DNA of 64,000 nt from an uncultured Acetatifactor sp. (GTDB lineage: Bacteria; Bacillota; Clostridia; Lachnospirales; Lachnospiraceae). Position numbers and translations under genes: made by a program. The stretch lies in the NCBI GenBank assembly GCA_947595925.1, contig CANQEV010000003.1:23187-87186 (forward strand), given 5' to 3'. A model generated the notes under the pieces. It worked only from the letters and a program-made list of their open reading frames with translations, searched no databases and was not told the origin of the DNA. Numbering within the stretch: the stretch's first letter is position 1; the number at the start of each line of letters is the position of its first letter. Positions 13,971 through 22,940 of this stretch are shown one piece after another.

Positions 13971-15605
13971 CTATTCTTCCGCCTGCTTCATCCTGAACTT
14001 CTCTTCGTACATCATCTTATCCGCCCTGCGGATCGTGGCGTTGATATCTTCATCTTCTTTTGGATCAAAAATGGCATATCCGCAGGCGATACCCATGTGG
14101 ATATCCCTGCTGTTTTCGTTAAACTTCTTCACCTTCTCCTTCATGTGCTCCACGCACTGTCCACAGTCCTCCATGGTCACGCCGCTGAGGATCGCGCCAA
14201 ACTCGTCGCCGCCCAGGCGGTAACACCGTCCCTTCTCCCCGAAGCAGTCCATGATGATCTTTGCGCTCTCTTTAATGTAGATATCCCCTTTTTCATGGCC
14301 CAGCTCGTCGTTGCACTTCTTCAGATTATTGAGGTCAAAGGCGACCATAACGCTCTTCTGAGGGGAAAATTCCTCGCTGGCGATATGGTCCGTATAGGCC
14401 GCTCTGTTGAAAAAACCCGTCAGCGCGTCGTGATAGGCAAGCTTCTTATACTGGCGCGCATGCATGCCCTCTTCCATCCGCTCTTTGGACTGCCGTAAGC
14501 GGTCCACCACCATGAACGCCAGAAAGATCATATAGACAAGAAGTCCCAGGGGGAATTTCTCGACCCCCTGGTCCCCGTAATAGGTCAGCATATCCACCAC
14601 CAGCCAGACAAGACAACAGCAGGTACAAGCAAATCCCATCTTTACGTTTCTCTTCCAGCCGTATTTTTTCACAATCTGAACCACGCCGATCACCATGCAC
14701 ACGCTGCTGATGACCAGGCAGATCTGTATCAGCCACAGGGTCTCCCAGATATCCGCGATCCCGGATACCTGCAGGGCAAAAGTCACCACAATCGCAAAGA
14801 GACAGACCCAGCCGGGGATATCCCAAACCAGGGACTTTTTCTCCGTGATCACAGATCTTACAAACTCTACCACAATGACGGGAAGCAGGGTCAGAGCAAA
14901 AAAAGGAACCACGGAAATCCCCGGGAACCTGGCTCCGGCCAGCCCGATCAGACTGCAGTCAAAGAGCTTCCAGATTCCAATTCCAACAGAAAAGAATTCC
15001 AGAAAGAGAAGCATTTTCTTATCTCTGTCGGCGCTCTCCTTAGGCCTGCGGATGGTTAACAAGAGCATGAACAGCCCTGTCAGTATAGAGATCACGCACA
15101 ACACCAGAGAAAAGAAATTCGCCTGAAGAAGGTACTGGACAACGGCGTAACGACTGCCGAACAGGAGCTCCGGTATATCGCTGCTTCCGGTCTTGTAAAC
15201 AGGCGTGAGTTCTATGCGGAGCCCCCGTCCGTTCATCTCCTCGTCAAGCTCTACGCAGTTGTAGACGCAGCCCGGGCTCTTAGGCTGAAACAGTCCCGGT
15301 ACAGCCTCCAGGCTGTATATACACTGATCTCCCTGGTAGACCTTCACATTCTGATGCATCGTATAGAAAGCCAGGACATTGCAATCCCTCTCCACCCCTT
15401 TTACCCGCAGGGACAGGATGATCCTTTCTCCAATAGGCGCAGAGGCGTCCTCTATCGTGGAACTCACCACATCCGTCAAAAAAGTATAGCCCGCCTGCGG
15501 CACGCTCCGTGTCTCCGTCACGCGAAGGTTCCATATTCCATGAATGGCTAAAAACAGAAACAACAGGACTGCCGCCCCATACATCTTTAGAATATGTTTC
15601 TTCAT
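13971..15605 (-). CDS. Membrane diguanylate cyclase (7TM-GGDEF), copy 2
   Basis: 544 aa, same architecture as its neighbour: an N-terminal helix, an outside domain with VYKTGSSDIPELLFG similar to the neighbour's SVYPFVSYKAPEIYFG, a seven-helix membrane part, and a GGDEF domain with RLGGDEF and FDLNNLKKCND. It should be an active cyclase. The tandem pair probably arose by duplication and senses related ligands. A terminator at 15676-15719 separates it from the antiporter. Confidence 0.85.
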   Translation of the reverse strand: MKKHILKMYGAAVLLFLFLAIHGIWNLRVTETRSVPQAGYTFLTDVVSSTIEDASAPIGERIILSLRVKGVERDCNVLAFYTMHQNVKVYQGDQCIYSLEAVPGLFQPKSPGCVYNCVELDEEMNGRGLRIELTPVYKTGSSDIPELLFGSRYAVVQYLLQANFFSLVLCVISILTGLFMLLLTIRRPKESADRDKKMLLFLEFFSVGIGIWKLFDCSLIGLAGARFPGISVVPFFALTLLPVIVVEFVRSVITEKKSLVWDIPGWVCLFAIVVTFALQVSGIADIWETLWLIQICLVISSVCMVIGVVQIVKKYGWKRNVKMGFACTCCCLVWLVVDMLTYYGDQGVEKFPLGLLVYMIFLAFMVVDRLRQSKERMEEGMHARQYKKLAYHDALTGFFNRAAYTDHIASEEFSPQKSVMVAFDLNNLKKCNDELGHEKGDIYIKESAKIIMDCFGEKGRCYRLGGDEFGAILSGVTMEDCGQCVEHMKEKVKKFNENSRDIHMGIACGYAIFDPKEDEDINATIRRADKMMYEEKFRMKQAEE

Positions 15606-15675
15606 ATACGACCTTTTCCGCCCCTTCTCTGTCCCACTGCGGTCCCCCCGCGTTTTCCAGCCGTTTTACACAAAC

Positions 15676-15719
15676 AAAATAGGCATAAAACTCTGACAGT
15701 AGAATTCTATGCCTATTTT
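15676..15719. terminator. Bidirectional terminator after antiporter
   Basis: AAAATAGGCATA pairs with TATGCCTATTTT around a 20-nt loop, with T-rich flanks both ways. It ends the antiporter transcript. Confidence 0.75.
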
Positions 15720-15747
15720 ATCACAAACGTGTTATCTCTTGCAAGTG

Positions 15748-16683
15748 TTAGCGGATCAAATACACAAAATATCCGGCGTAACCGATCAGCATCAGGATGC
15801 CTCCCAGTCGTTTCAGTTTCTGGTCCTTCACCACGCATAACCACAAAAACGCCACGGCGGCCACAGCTATGATGCTGTCCACCAGGAATCCCGCCGAATA
15901 GACAACCGGCGTGATCAGCGCGGTAGTGCCCACCACAAACAGGATATTGAAGATATTGCTGCCAACGATATTGCCCACGGCGATGTCCGTCTTGCCCTTG
16001 ACGGCGGCCGTCACACTGGTGACAAGCTCCGGCAGGGAGGTTCCGAAAGCCACGATGGTCAGGCCGATAAAGCGCTCGCTCATGCCAAAGATCATCGCCA
16101 GCCTCGTGGCCGCGTCCACGGTGATATCACTGCCCCAGACGATCATCACCGCGCCGACGATCACCAATAGGATCAGCTTCCACATGGGGGACTGCTTATC
16201 CTCTTTCCGTTCCTGCTCGTCCTTGCCGCTCTTTGCCATTTTCAACAGATAAATCAGATAGACGATCATGAACGCCCAGAGGATCCCGCCCTCCAGCCGG
16301 CTGACCTGATTGTCCACCAGTCCCAGCACCGCCAGCAGCACGGTGACAAGGATCGTAAACGGGATCTCATACCGGACTGTGGATTTCTGGACCGGGACGA
16401 CACAGATCGCCGCTGTCAGCCCCAGGATCACCAGAACGTTCATGATATTGCTTCCCACTACATTCCCGATGGTGATCTCCGCGCTGCCCTTCACCGCCGC
16501 CGCGATGCTCACGGCCGCCTCCGGAAGGGAAGTCCCCATGGCTACGATGGTCAGGCCGATCACCAGCTGAGGGATCCCCAGCCTGTCCGCGATGCTCGCG
16601 GCGCCGTCCACGAACCAGTCAGCCCCCTTCATCAGCATGACAAAGCCCACCACCAACAATAAAAGCTGTAACAAGATCTCCAT
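15748..16683 (-). CDS. Calcium/sodium-type antiporter (CaCA, YrbG-like)
   Basis: 311 aa with about ten membrane helices in two inverted halves. Each half has the alpha-repeat motif of the CaCA family: TIVAMGTSLPEAAVS with IGNVVGSNIMN, and TIVAFGTSLPELVTS with VGNIVGSNIFN. It exchanges a divalent cation, usually Ca2+, for Na+ or H+ at the membrane. The leader contains a candidate manganese riboswitch with a terminator, so Mn2+ handling is possible. The start follows AGGAGG. Confidence 0.9.
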   Translation of the reverse strand: MEILLQLLLLVVGFVMLMKGADWFVDGAASIADRLGIPQLVIGLTIVAMGTSLPEAAVSIAAAVKGSAEITIGNVVGSNIMNVLVILGLTAAICVVPVQKSTVRYEIPFTILVTVLLAVLGLVDNQVSRLEGGILWAFMIVYLIYLLKMAKSGKDEQERKEDKQSPMWKLILLVIVGAVMIVWGSDITVDAATRLAMIFGMSERFIGLTIVAFGTSLPELVTSVTAAVKGKTDIAVGNIVGSNIFNILFVVGTTALITPVVYSAGFLVDSIIAVAAVAFLWLCVVKDQKLKRLGGILMLIGYAGYFVYLIR

Positions 16684-16729
16684 TTTCCCGTGCCTCCTTC
16701 TTTTCTTCAGCGCCGGATCCCGTCTTGAT

Positions 16730-16777
16730 AAAAAAAATAAGACTTCCGCGCCAGTTTTGATCAGCGCTAAAAGTCTT
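16730..16777 (-). terminator. Riboswitch expression-platform terminator
   Basis: On the minus strand AAGACTTTTAGCGC pairs with GCGCGGAAGTCTT, followed by eight T. It lies between the aptamer-like region and the antiporter start. The 5' arm includes the conserved end of the aptamer, as expected of a transcriptional switch. Confidence 0.75.
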
Positions 16778-16886
16778 GTTCTTCCCCGAAATATCGACGA
16801 AGCGTGCGACCACGACGGGTACGGCCCTTCGGCCCAGAGCGCCGGGGTATGTTGATCACACGTTGCAACTACTCCCTCTTAACTCA
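16730..16886 (-). promoter_or_regulatory. yybP-ykoY-like (Mn2+) riboswitch
   Basis: The minus-strand leader of the antiporter contains AAGAGGGAGTAG near its 5' end and CAAGACTTT near the 3' end. These are the two strongly conserved parts of the yybP-ykoY aptamer, joined by two GC-rich arms. The 3' part overlaps the terminator stem, and a clear promoter lies just upstream. The family senses Mn2+ and commonly controls cation exporters. The identification is by motif; it has not been aligned to a covariance model. Confidence 0.6.
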
Positions 16887-16891
16887 CCGTA

Positions 16892-16920
16892 AGGATATCA
16901 TCTTTTCCTGGCAAAGTCAA
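16892..16920 (-). promoter_or_regulatory. Promoter of riboswitch-antiporter transcript
   Basis: Minus strand TTGACT (16915-16920), 17-bp spacer, TATCCT (16892-16897). Confidence 0.6.
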
Positions 16921-17061
16921 GCCCTCAATAATCGAACCGCCTTTTACGTCAATAATCGCTTTTACATCTTCGCAGCAATTCAGCCAGTGCCATTCAAAAG
17001 CCGTACTTGCGCGCTTATGCACCGCTTTACGACATCTGGCTGAACTGTTACACATCTCTAA

Positions 17062-17143
17062 TGCGGAATGAGGGACTTGAACCCTCACGCCTCGCGGCAC
17101 AAGAACCTAAATCTTGCATGTCTGCCAATTCCATCAATTCCGC
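17062..17143 (-). tRNA. tRNA-Leu (TAG)
   Basis: 82 nt with acceptor GCGGAAT/ATTCCGC plus A, a long variable arm as in class II tRNAs, the TTCAAGT T-loop, and anticodon loop TTTAGGT (anticodon TAG at 17107-17109). CCA is not encoded. The 141 bp between it and the antiporter promoter hold nothing I can identify. Confidence 0.92.
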
Positions 17144-17290
17144 CCGCTGACCCGTTCCTATTGATTACAAAGCGATCTTACCGCGATCCCGACCGGGTCC
17201 CGTTCTTTATTTTGTTGGGTGGACAGACCGCCCGTCCCCGGGCAGCCCGTTCCCCGCTTTCCACATTATATCCCGCGCTCTTCTCTCCTG

Positions 17291-18667
17291 TCAAGCCTGT
17301 TCCCCGATATGGCTGATGATCCGGCGGTTGATGCGGATCAAGAAGAAAGTGGTCATGGCAAGGCTCATGAACTCCGCTATGGGGAAGGCCCACCAGATCA
17401 TGTTGACGTTCCCCGAGAGGGACAAGAGATAGGCCACCGGCAGAAGCACGCAGAGCTGGCGCGCCACGGAGACGATCATGCTGTAGATGCCGTTCCCCAG
17501 CGCCTGGAACACGGAACCCACCACGATACAATACCCGGCAAAGAGAAAGCTCAGGCAGATCGTCCGCAGGGCGGGAACGCCCATCTCCAGGAGCTCCTGG
17601 TCCGCCTGGAAGAAGCCGATGAGCTGCGCCGGGAAGATCTCCATCACCAGGAGGCCGATGCACATGATTCCCACCGCAAAGGCGACCGCGGTCTTCATGG
17701 TGGAGATCACGCGCTCCCGCTTGCCCGCCCCGTAATTATAGGCCACAATGGGCACCATGCCGTTGTTCAGTCCGAAGACCGGCATGAAGATAAAACTCTG
17801 CAGCTTGAAATAAACGCCGAACACCGTCTGGGCGCAGCCGAAAGCCTCCAGAATCAGGTTCATGCCGTAGGTCATCACGGATCCGATGGCCTGCATGACG
17901 ATGGAAGGCGCTCCCACCGCGTAAATCCTGCCGATCAGGTTCAGGTTCGGCCGAAATCCCCGGAAGCTGACCTTCAGCTCCTTGTTGTACCGGAAATGCA
18001 GAAAGATCGCCGTCCCCGCAGCCACCCACTGACCGCAGACCGTCGCCAGGGCCGCTCCCGCCACGCCCATTTTCGGAAAAAATCCGATCCCGAAGATCAG
18101 AAGGGGATCCAGGATCAGATTGATGATGGCGCCCACGCCCTGGGTGATCATGGTATAGAAAGTCTTTCCGGTGGACTGCAGCAGTCTCTCAAAGATCACC
18201 TGCATAAAGACCCCCGCGCTGGCCATACAGCAGATGGAGAGGTAAGACGTCCCGTAGGCCTGCACATCCGGCACGGTGGTCTGGCTCCGAAAAAACGCAT
18301 TGCTTCCAAAGAGCCCCACCAGGAAAAACAGCACGAAGCTCAGCATTTCCACAAAGACGCCGTTCGTGGACGCCTCGTTGGCCTTTTTAAATTCTTTCGC
18401 CCCCAGGGATTTCGACACGAAAGCGTTCACGCCGACGGAGGTTCCCGCCGCCACGGCGATCATCAGGTTTTGAATGGGAAAGGCCAGGGACACAGCGCGC
18501 AGCGCATATTCGTTGATCCGGGACACAAAGACGCTGTCCACGATATTATACAATGCCTGTACCAGCATGGAAGCCATCATCGGCAGCGACATGCTCAGCA
18601 ATAGCCTTCCGGTGGGCTGTACTCCCATCTTGTTTTCTTTCAGTGTTGTCTCTTCCGTCTCTGCCAT
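17291..18667 (-). CDS. MATE-family efflux transporter
   Basis: 458 aa from the ATG at 18667 behind AAAGGAG (an in-frame start at 18733 lacks a site). Twelve membrane helices in two homologous halves. The N-terminal part has the typical PTGRLLLSMSLPMMASMLVQ opening and NIVDSVFVSRIN; the C-terminal half has PVFGLNNGMVPIVAYNYGA. MepA/DinF-like proteins export drugs or organic cations using Na+ or H+. The substrate is unknown. A terminator and tRNA cluster lie upstream. Confidence 0.9.
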   Translation of the reverse strand: MAETEETTLKENKMGVQPTGRLLLSMSLPMMASMLVQALYNIVDSVFVSRINEYALRAVSLAFPIQNLMIAVAAGTSVGVNAFVSKSLGAKEFKKANEASTNGVFVEMLSFVLFFLVGLFGSNAFFRSQTTVPDVQAYGTSYLSICCMASAGVFMQVIFERLLQSTGKTFYTMITQGVGAIINLILDPLLIFGIGFFPKMGVAGAALATVCGQWVAAGTAIFLHFRYNKELKVSFRGFRPNLNLIGRIYAVGAPSIVMQAIGSVMTYGMNLILEAFGCAQTVFGVYFKLQSFIFMPVFGLNNGMVPIVAYNYGAGKRERVISTMKTAVAFAVGIMCIGLLVMEIFPAQLIGFFQADQELLEMGVPALRTICLSFLFAGYCIVVGSVFQALGNGIYSMIVSVARQLCVLLPVAYLLSLSGNVNMIWWAFPIAEFMSLAMTTFFLIRINRRIISHIGEQA

Positions 18668-18780
18668 TTTGCTTTCTCCTTTCCCGGCCCCAGGCCGGCC
18701 TCCGTATTCAAATGTTCCGTTATCAGTGGTCACAGGCCATTGTGATCCGCAGTCACAGGCGTTTCAAAATCTGCAAATAA

Positions 18781-18826
18781 AAAAATCGCTCAAGGCCACC
18801 GTTCCCAAGCCCTCCAAGCGATTTTT
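18781..18826 (-). terminator. Terminator of the four-tRNA operon
   Basis: AAAATCGCT and AGCGATTTTTTT (minus strand) around a structured loop, directly after tRNA-Lys in the direction of transcription. Confidence 0.75.
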
Positions 18827-18831
18827 CTTCG

Positions 18832-18904
18832 TGAGGCATGGGGGATTCGAACCCCCGACAACTTGATTAAAAGTCAAGTGCTCTACCGACTGAGCTAATA
18901 CCCC
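18832..18904 (-). tRNA. tRNA-Lys (TTT)
   Basis: 73 nt. Acceptor GGGGTAT/ATGCCTC with one G-U pair or more, anticodon loop CTTTTAA, T-loop GGTTCGAATCC. Last of four tRNAs in one leftward unit (Arg-His-Gln-Lys). Confidence 0.93.
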
Positions 18905-18943
18905 ATACAACTACATCGGTTCTGCAGACTCCCCGATTCTGAG

Positions 18944-19015
18944 CAGGGCTAGCTGGATTCGAACCAGCGACTGCAGCAGTCAAAGTGCTGTGCCTTACCG
19001 CTTGGCGATAGCCCT
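18944..19015 (-). tRNA. tRNA-Gln (TTG)
   Basis: 72 nt. Acceptor AGGGCTA/TAGCCCT plus G, anticodon loop CTTTGAC, T-loop GGTTCGAATCC. Confidence 0.93.
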
Positions 19016-19061
19016 CTATATGACACCAAGCGTGTCATTTAAGACACCTATCCTTGTAAAG

Positions 19062-19136
19062 GGTGGATAAAGGGATTCGAACCCTTGGCCTCCAGAGCCA
19101 CAATCTGGCGCGCTAACCAGCTGCGCTATACCCACC
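19062..19136 (-). tRNA. tRNA-His (GTG)
   Basis: 75 nt including the extra G at -1 opposite discriminator C, the hallmark of tRNA-His. Anticodon loop TTGTGGC. Confidence 0.93.
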
Positions 19137-19173
19137 ATATGACATCCCGCATACCGTTCTTCTGCGGGATTCC

Positions 19174-19247
<74 letters not shown>

Positions 19248-19251
19248 GCAA

Positions 19252-19283
19252 AAGCTTCGTCAGTCATCAAACCGACGAAGCTT
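19252..19283 (-). terminator. Terminator after sodium:solute symporter
   Basis: Perfect 10-bp arms AAGCTTCGTC/GACGAAGCTT. On the minus strand it follows the symporter gene and is followed by a short T-run. It separates the symporter from the tRNA operon. Confidence 0.6.
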
Positions 19284-19354
19284 ATTGTAACTTACTTAGA
19301 GAAATTTGTCAACCTATTTCCCGGTTTTTTTTGCTGTATCGTTTTACTCGTCCA

Positions 19355-20881
19355 TTATAAATTCCGATTCTCCGGTTTTGCCTCCGGTCTGGCGAAACAG
19401 GTGAACACGCTCTGTATCTTTTCTGCCGGCAATTTCGGCGTGACCAGACTGACCACCGGAACGATCACAAGCCCCGCCAGCATCGCGAACGCGCCGCAGT
19501 TAATGGGGGACTGCAGTACCGCGGGCAGGGAAGCCTTCGCCAGCATATTCCAGGTCATGATCCCCACGCCGAAGATAAAGTTGACGATCACGGAAAGTTT
19601 CGTCACGCCCTTCCAGTACAGGCTGTAAATGAACGGCGCCAGGAACGCCCCTGCCAGCGCGCCCCAGGAAATTCCCATCAGCTGTGCGATGAAGGTCACG
19701 CTGCTCTTGTACTGAATCACGGCGATCACGGCGGAGATCACAATAAATACCACGATGAATGCCCGCATGATCAACACCTGTTTTTTCTCGTCCATCTTCT
19801 TTACGATAGTGCCCTTGATCAGATCCAGGGTCAGGGTGGAGCTGGAGGCCAGCACCAGGGAGGACAGGGTGGACATGGAGGCGGAAAGCACCAGGATCAC
19901 CACCACCGCGATCAGGAAGGGCGAAAGTTTCTCGATCATGGCCGGAATGATGGCGTCGTAACCCGTCGCCGCCACGTCGATATCATAGAGTCTTCCGAAA
20001 CCGCCCAGGAAGTAACAGCCGCCGGCCACCACGATGGCAAACACGGTGGAGATGATCGTCCCCTTGCGGATCGCTTCCTCGTTCTTGATGGCATAAAACT
20101 TCTGCACCATCTGGGGAAGGCCCCAGGTTCCAAGGGAGGTCAGGATCACGACGCAGAGCAGGTCAAAGGGAGCCGGCCCAAAGAAGGACGCGAACGCGCC
20201 GGGCATTGCGGAGGCGGACGCATCCTCTACCAGGGCAAGCTTCTGATACGCCTCCATAAACCCTCCCTGGCTCGCCAGGACAGCCCAGATCACCGCCACG
20301 ATACCGATCAGCATGACGATTCCCTGAATGAAATCATTGATGGCAGTGGCCATATATCCGCCTGCAATCACATAGATGCCGGTGAGAACCGCCATCGCCA
20401 CGATGCACACGGTGTAATCCAGGTCAAAGGCCATGCCGAACAGCCGGGACAGGCCGTTATACAGGGACGCCGTGTAAGGGATCAAAAAGATGAACACGAT
20501 AATGGAGGCCACAATCTTTAACATACTGGAGTCAAACCTTGCGCCGAAGAACTCCGGCATGGTCTTGCTCTCCAGATGCCGGGTCATGATCCGGGTCCGT
20601 CTTCCCAGCAGCACCCAGGCCAGAAGGGATCCGATAAAGGCGTTCCCCAGCCCGATCCAGGTGGACGCGACGCCGAACTTCCAGCCGAACTGACCGGCAT
20701 AACCGATGAAGATCACCGCCGAGAAATAGGAGGTTCCATAGGCAAACGCCGTCAGCCAGGGACCGACGTTCCTCCCGCCCAGCACAAATCCGTTGACGTC
20801 CGTGGCGTTTTTCCGGCAGTAAATGCCTACCGCGATCATCACGCCAAAGAACAAAAGCAGCATTGCGATCTTGATAATCAT
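19355..20881 (-). CDS. Sodium:solute symporter (SSS family)
   Basis: 508 aa from the ATG at 20881 behind AGAGGAGA. About thirteen membrane helices. The N-terminal FVLGGRNVGPWLTAFAYGTSYFSAVIFIGYAG and later DFIQGIVMLIG and SASMSTLSSLVLASSSTLTLDL segments are characteristic of the PutP/PanF branch. It imports an organic solute with Na+; the substrate is not readable from sequence. A palindromic operator sits inside its promoter. Monocistronic, with a terminator downstream. Confidence 0.9.
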   Translation of the reverse strand: MIIKIAMLLLFFGVMIAVGIYCRKNATDVNGFVLGGRNVGPWLTAFAYGTSYFSAVIFIGYAGQFGWKFGVASTWIGLGNAFIGSLLAWVLLGRRTRIMTRHLESKTMPEFFGARFDSSMLKIVASIIVFIFLIPYTASLYNGLSRLFGMAFDLDYTVCIVAMAVLTGIYVIAGGYMATAINDFIQGIVMLIGIVAVIWAVLASQGGFMEAYQKLALVEDASASAMPGAFASFFGPAPFDLLCVVILTSLGTWGLPQMVQKFYAIKNEEAIRKGTIISTVFAIVVAGGCYFLGGFGRLYDIDVAATGYDAIIPAMIEKLSPFLIAVVVILVLSASMSTLSSLVLASSSTLTLDLIKGTIVKKMDEKKQVLIMRAFIVVFIVISAVIAVIQYKSSVTFIAQLMGISWGALAGAFLAPFIYSLYWKGVTKLSVIVNFIFGVGIMTWNMLAKASLPAVLQSPINCGAFAMLAGLVIVPVVSLVTPKLPAEKIQSVFTCFARPEAKPENRNL

Positions 20882-20962
20882 AACTCTTCTCCTCTGATTA
20901 TAGAATATCCGGGTATGTTTCACACCCGAAACGCTCAAATGCTTTAACGCGTTACGCTTTAA

Positions 20963-20991
20963 ACCATAACACTTTATAGTGTTAAAGTCAA
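20963..20991 (-). promoter_or_regulatory. Symporter promoter with 16-bp palindromic operator
   Basis: Minus strand TTGACT (20986-20991), 17-bp spacer, TATGGT (20963-20968). The perfect palindrome AACACTTTATAGTGTT (20968-20983) fills the spacer, so a dimeric regulator must bind between -35 and -10. No regulator gene is adjacent. Confidence 0.65.
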
Positions 20992-21269
20992 CACCGACTT
21001 GCGTGCCAGCGGACTACGGTGCTTTCCATGCTATTTTTGTAAAACTTAAATCTTGTCGGGCGGGAACAGCTTGGGGAGTAAGGTGTCCCCCGGACGGCAA
21101 GTCTGCTAAGGGGCAGCTTCCGGCTCCCGCAAAAATATTTCCAGCATACCGGCACGGGTACAAAGCCGCTTTCTAAAATGGGTAAAGCAACAGCGTCCAG
21201 GTTTTTACACTCGAACGCTGTGATTTAATGTCCTATGCAGTTTGCAATTCCTCTACAGGCATAACAGCT
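20992..21269. other. Gap beside transferred cassette
   Basis: No supported gene. The stretch is GC-mixed, with short GC-rich inverted blocks (GGGGGACACC, GGAGCCGG). It lies where base composition changes from the GC-rich symporter to the AT-richer ABC cassette, and may be debris from the insertion of that cassette. I could not identify any fragment. Confidence 0.3.
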
Positions 21270-22862
21270 TCATACTTTAGAAAGCTGCCCTGCCTCCATT
21301 GTAAAGACAGCCGCATATTTTTGCATGGTTTCGGGTGCGAGACGGTGAGTGACGCTGATACAGGTGATATTTTCTAAGGACAAAATACTGCGTTCCACTG
21401 CATTTGCAGTTTCTTCATCCAACGCCGAGGTTGCTTCATCCATTAGCAATATGTCTTTGCCGCTTAACAATGCTCTGGCAATGGCTATGCGCTGACATTC
21501 ACCACCCGAAAAATTGCTGCCGTTTTCTGTGACAAAGGTATCAAGCCCTTGCGGTAAGGCAGCGACAAACTCGGTCAGCCCCGCTTTCTTGACAGCCTCC
21601 ATGATCTCTTGCTCTGTGTAGGATTTCCACATGGTGAGGTTGTTGCGAATACTGTCATTGAATAGGAAGGTATTTTGATGAATCATAGCAATTTCATCAG
21701 GAAAGGCTTCTCTTTCATCAACGCAAATATGCCCGTCAAATTCAGCATAATATCCTGCAATGAGTTTTAAGAGCGTGCTTTTCCCACTTCCACTTTTTCC
21801 GATAATGGCATATTTTTTCCCCTTTTCAAAAACAACTGATACATTCTCTAAAACACTTCTGTCCGCATATCGGAAGCTTATGTCCTGCAGAGATATACGA
21901 TTTTCCAGTGAATGAACTGTACTTTTTTCAGCTCTTTCCGGACAGGAAAGGTTCCGCAAGGATTCCAGCACAGGCTTTGCGGACTTTAGCTCACTAATCT
22001 TCGCAGACAGTTCAAAAGCAGGTGAAATGACTTGCCCTGTAAGCTGGGTTACCGCCACAATGCTGCCGATGGTGATATACCCCTTGACCGCAAAGAAACC
22101 AGCCAGACCCATAACTAAAAATTGCACAGCAACAGACGATAGTGTAGTCAGCCCATACAATTTTCCCATCAAAGATGAAAAAATCTCCTTGCTGCTCTCT
22201 AAATGTTTGGCGCTTGAGGAAAACTGAGGGAGCACTTCTCCTGCAGCATGATATGTCTTTATTACTTCATAACCATTTAGCAAATCACTGACTTTTTCAT
22301 TATAAACAGTTGTCGTATCCATAACTGTTTTCTGTGCCTTGCCCAGCGCCTTTGTAAAAAGTCGCGGCAGTAAGCTTGGGATTGCCATAGCCGCAATGGA
22401 AATAACCGCTATCAGCGGGTTCATACATAAAAGAACAACAACGGCAAGCACAATACATATGACAGAATCCAAAATTGAAATGCGGTTTTTCAATACCTTT
22501 TCCTCAATAATGGAAAAGTTTTGATTAAATGCCGTCACATAGGATGCAATGCCCGCTTTCTCGTAGTCGGCAATGCCTGTCTGCAACATACCATTTGCCA
22601 GCGTTTCACGCATCTGTAGCAGATATTTCCGAATGTAATAGGCTTTGTAACGGTTAGATAAATAAACAAGTATGCCCATACAGACAGCATAAAGAATACT
22701 GACCATCAAAATATCCTGCAAATAACGAGGGTCTTTGCTGATAATGGAATTTTCCGCTGCATCAATCAAAGCATTTAGCAGGACTGCAACCCCAACAGTT
22801 GCCATATTTACCAGTAGTTGTAAAAAAAATAGCGGGATTTGTTCCCATTTTATTTTTCTCAT
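21270..22862 (-). CDS. ABC exporter (fused membrane and ATPase domains)
   Basis: 530 aa from the ATG at 22862, where GGGAG spacing fits better than the ATG two codons earlier. Six membrane helices (about 10-280), then an ATPase with Walker A GKSGSGKST, signature FSGGECQR, Walker B DILLMDEATSALD and H-loop VTHR. It exports something as a dimer; type IV exporters of this size move peptides, lipids or drugs. No C39 peptidase domain is present. An XRE-TPR regulator and a small hydrophobic peptide ORF lie upstream on the same strand, so peptide export is a reasonable inference. Confidence 0.85.
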   Translation of the reverse strand: MRKIKWEQIPLFFLQLLVNMATVGVAVLLNALIDAAENSIISKDPRYLQDILMVSILYAVCMGILVYLSNRYKAYYIRKYLLQMRETLANGMLQTGIADYEKAGIASYVTAFNQNFSIIEEKVLKNRISILDSVICIVLAVVVLLCMNPLIAVISIAAMAIPSLLPRLFTKALGKAQKTVMDTTTVYNEKVSDLLNGYEVIKTYHAAGEVLPQFSSSAKHLESSKEIFSSLMGKLYGLTTLSSVAVQFLVMGLAGFFAVKGYITIGSIVAVTQLTGQVISPAFELSAKISELKSAKPVLESLRNLSCPERAEKSTVHSLENRISLQDISFRYADRSVLENVSVVFEKGKKYAIIGKSGSGKSTLLKLIAGYYAEFDGHICVDEREAFPDEIAMIHQNTFLFNDSIRNNLTMWKSYTEQEIMEAVKKAGLTEFVAALPQGLDTFVTENGSNFSGGECQRIAIARALLSGKDILLMDEATSALDEETANAVERSILSLENITCISVTHRLAPETMQKYAAVFTMEAGQLSKV

Positions 22863-22891
22863 AATCATTTCTCCCAGACTTATTTTGAATG

Positions 22892-22915
22892 GGAGCTGCC
22901 GGGATTGGCAGCTCC
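22892..22915. repeat. Hairpin before ABC exporter
   Basis: Perfect 9-bp arms GGAGCTGCC/GGCAGCTCC with a 6-nt loop, 30 bp before the exporter start. Without a T-run on the coding side, it could modulate message stability or translation between the peptide ORF and the exporter. Confidence 0.6.
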
Positions 22916-22940
22916 ATTTTGGTGAATACGCAGGAATCCA

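Noticed and set aside
16879..17100. 73-aa minus-strand frame
   Set aside because: It spans part of tRNA-Leu and the riboswitch promoter and has no ribosome site.
18735..18765. Two GTCACAGGC copies before the tRNA operon terminator
   Set aside because: Short, unspaced and without flanking structure; taken as chance.
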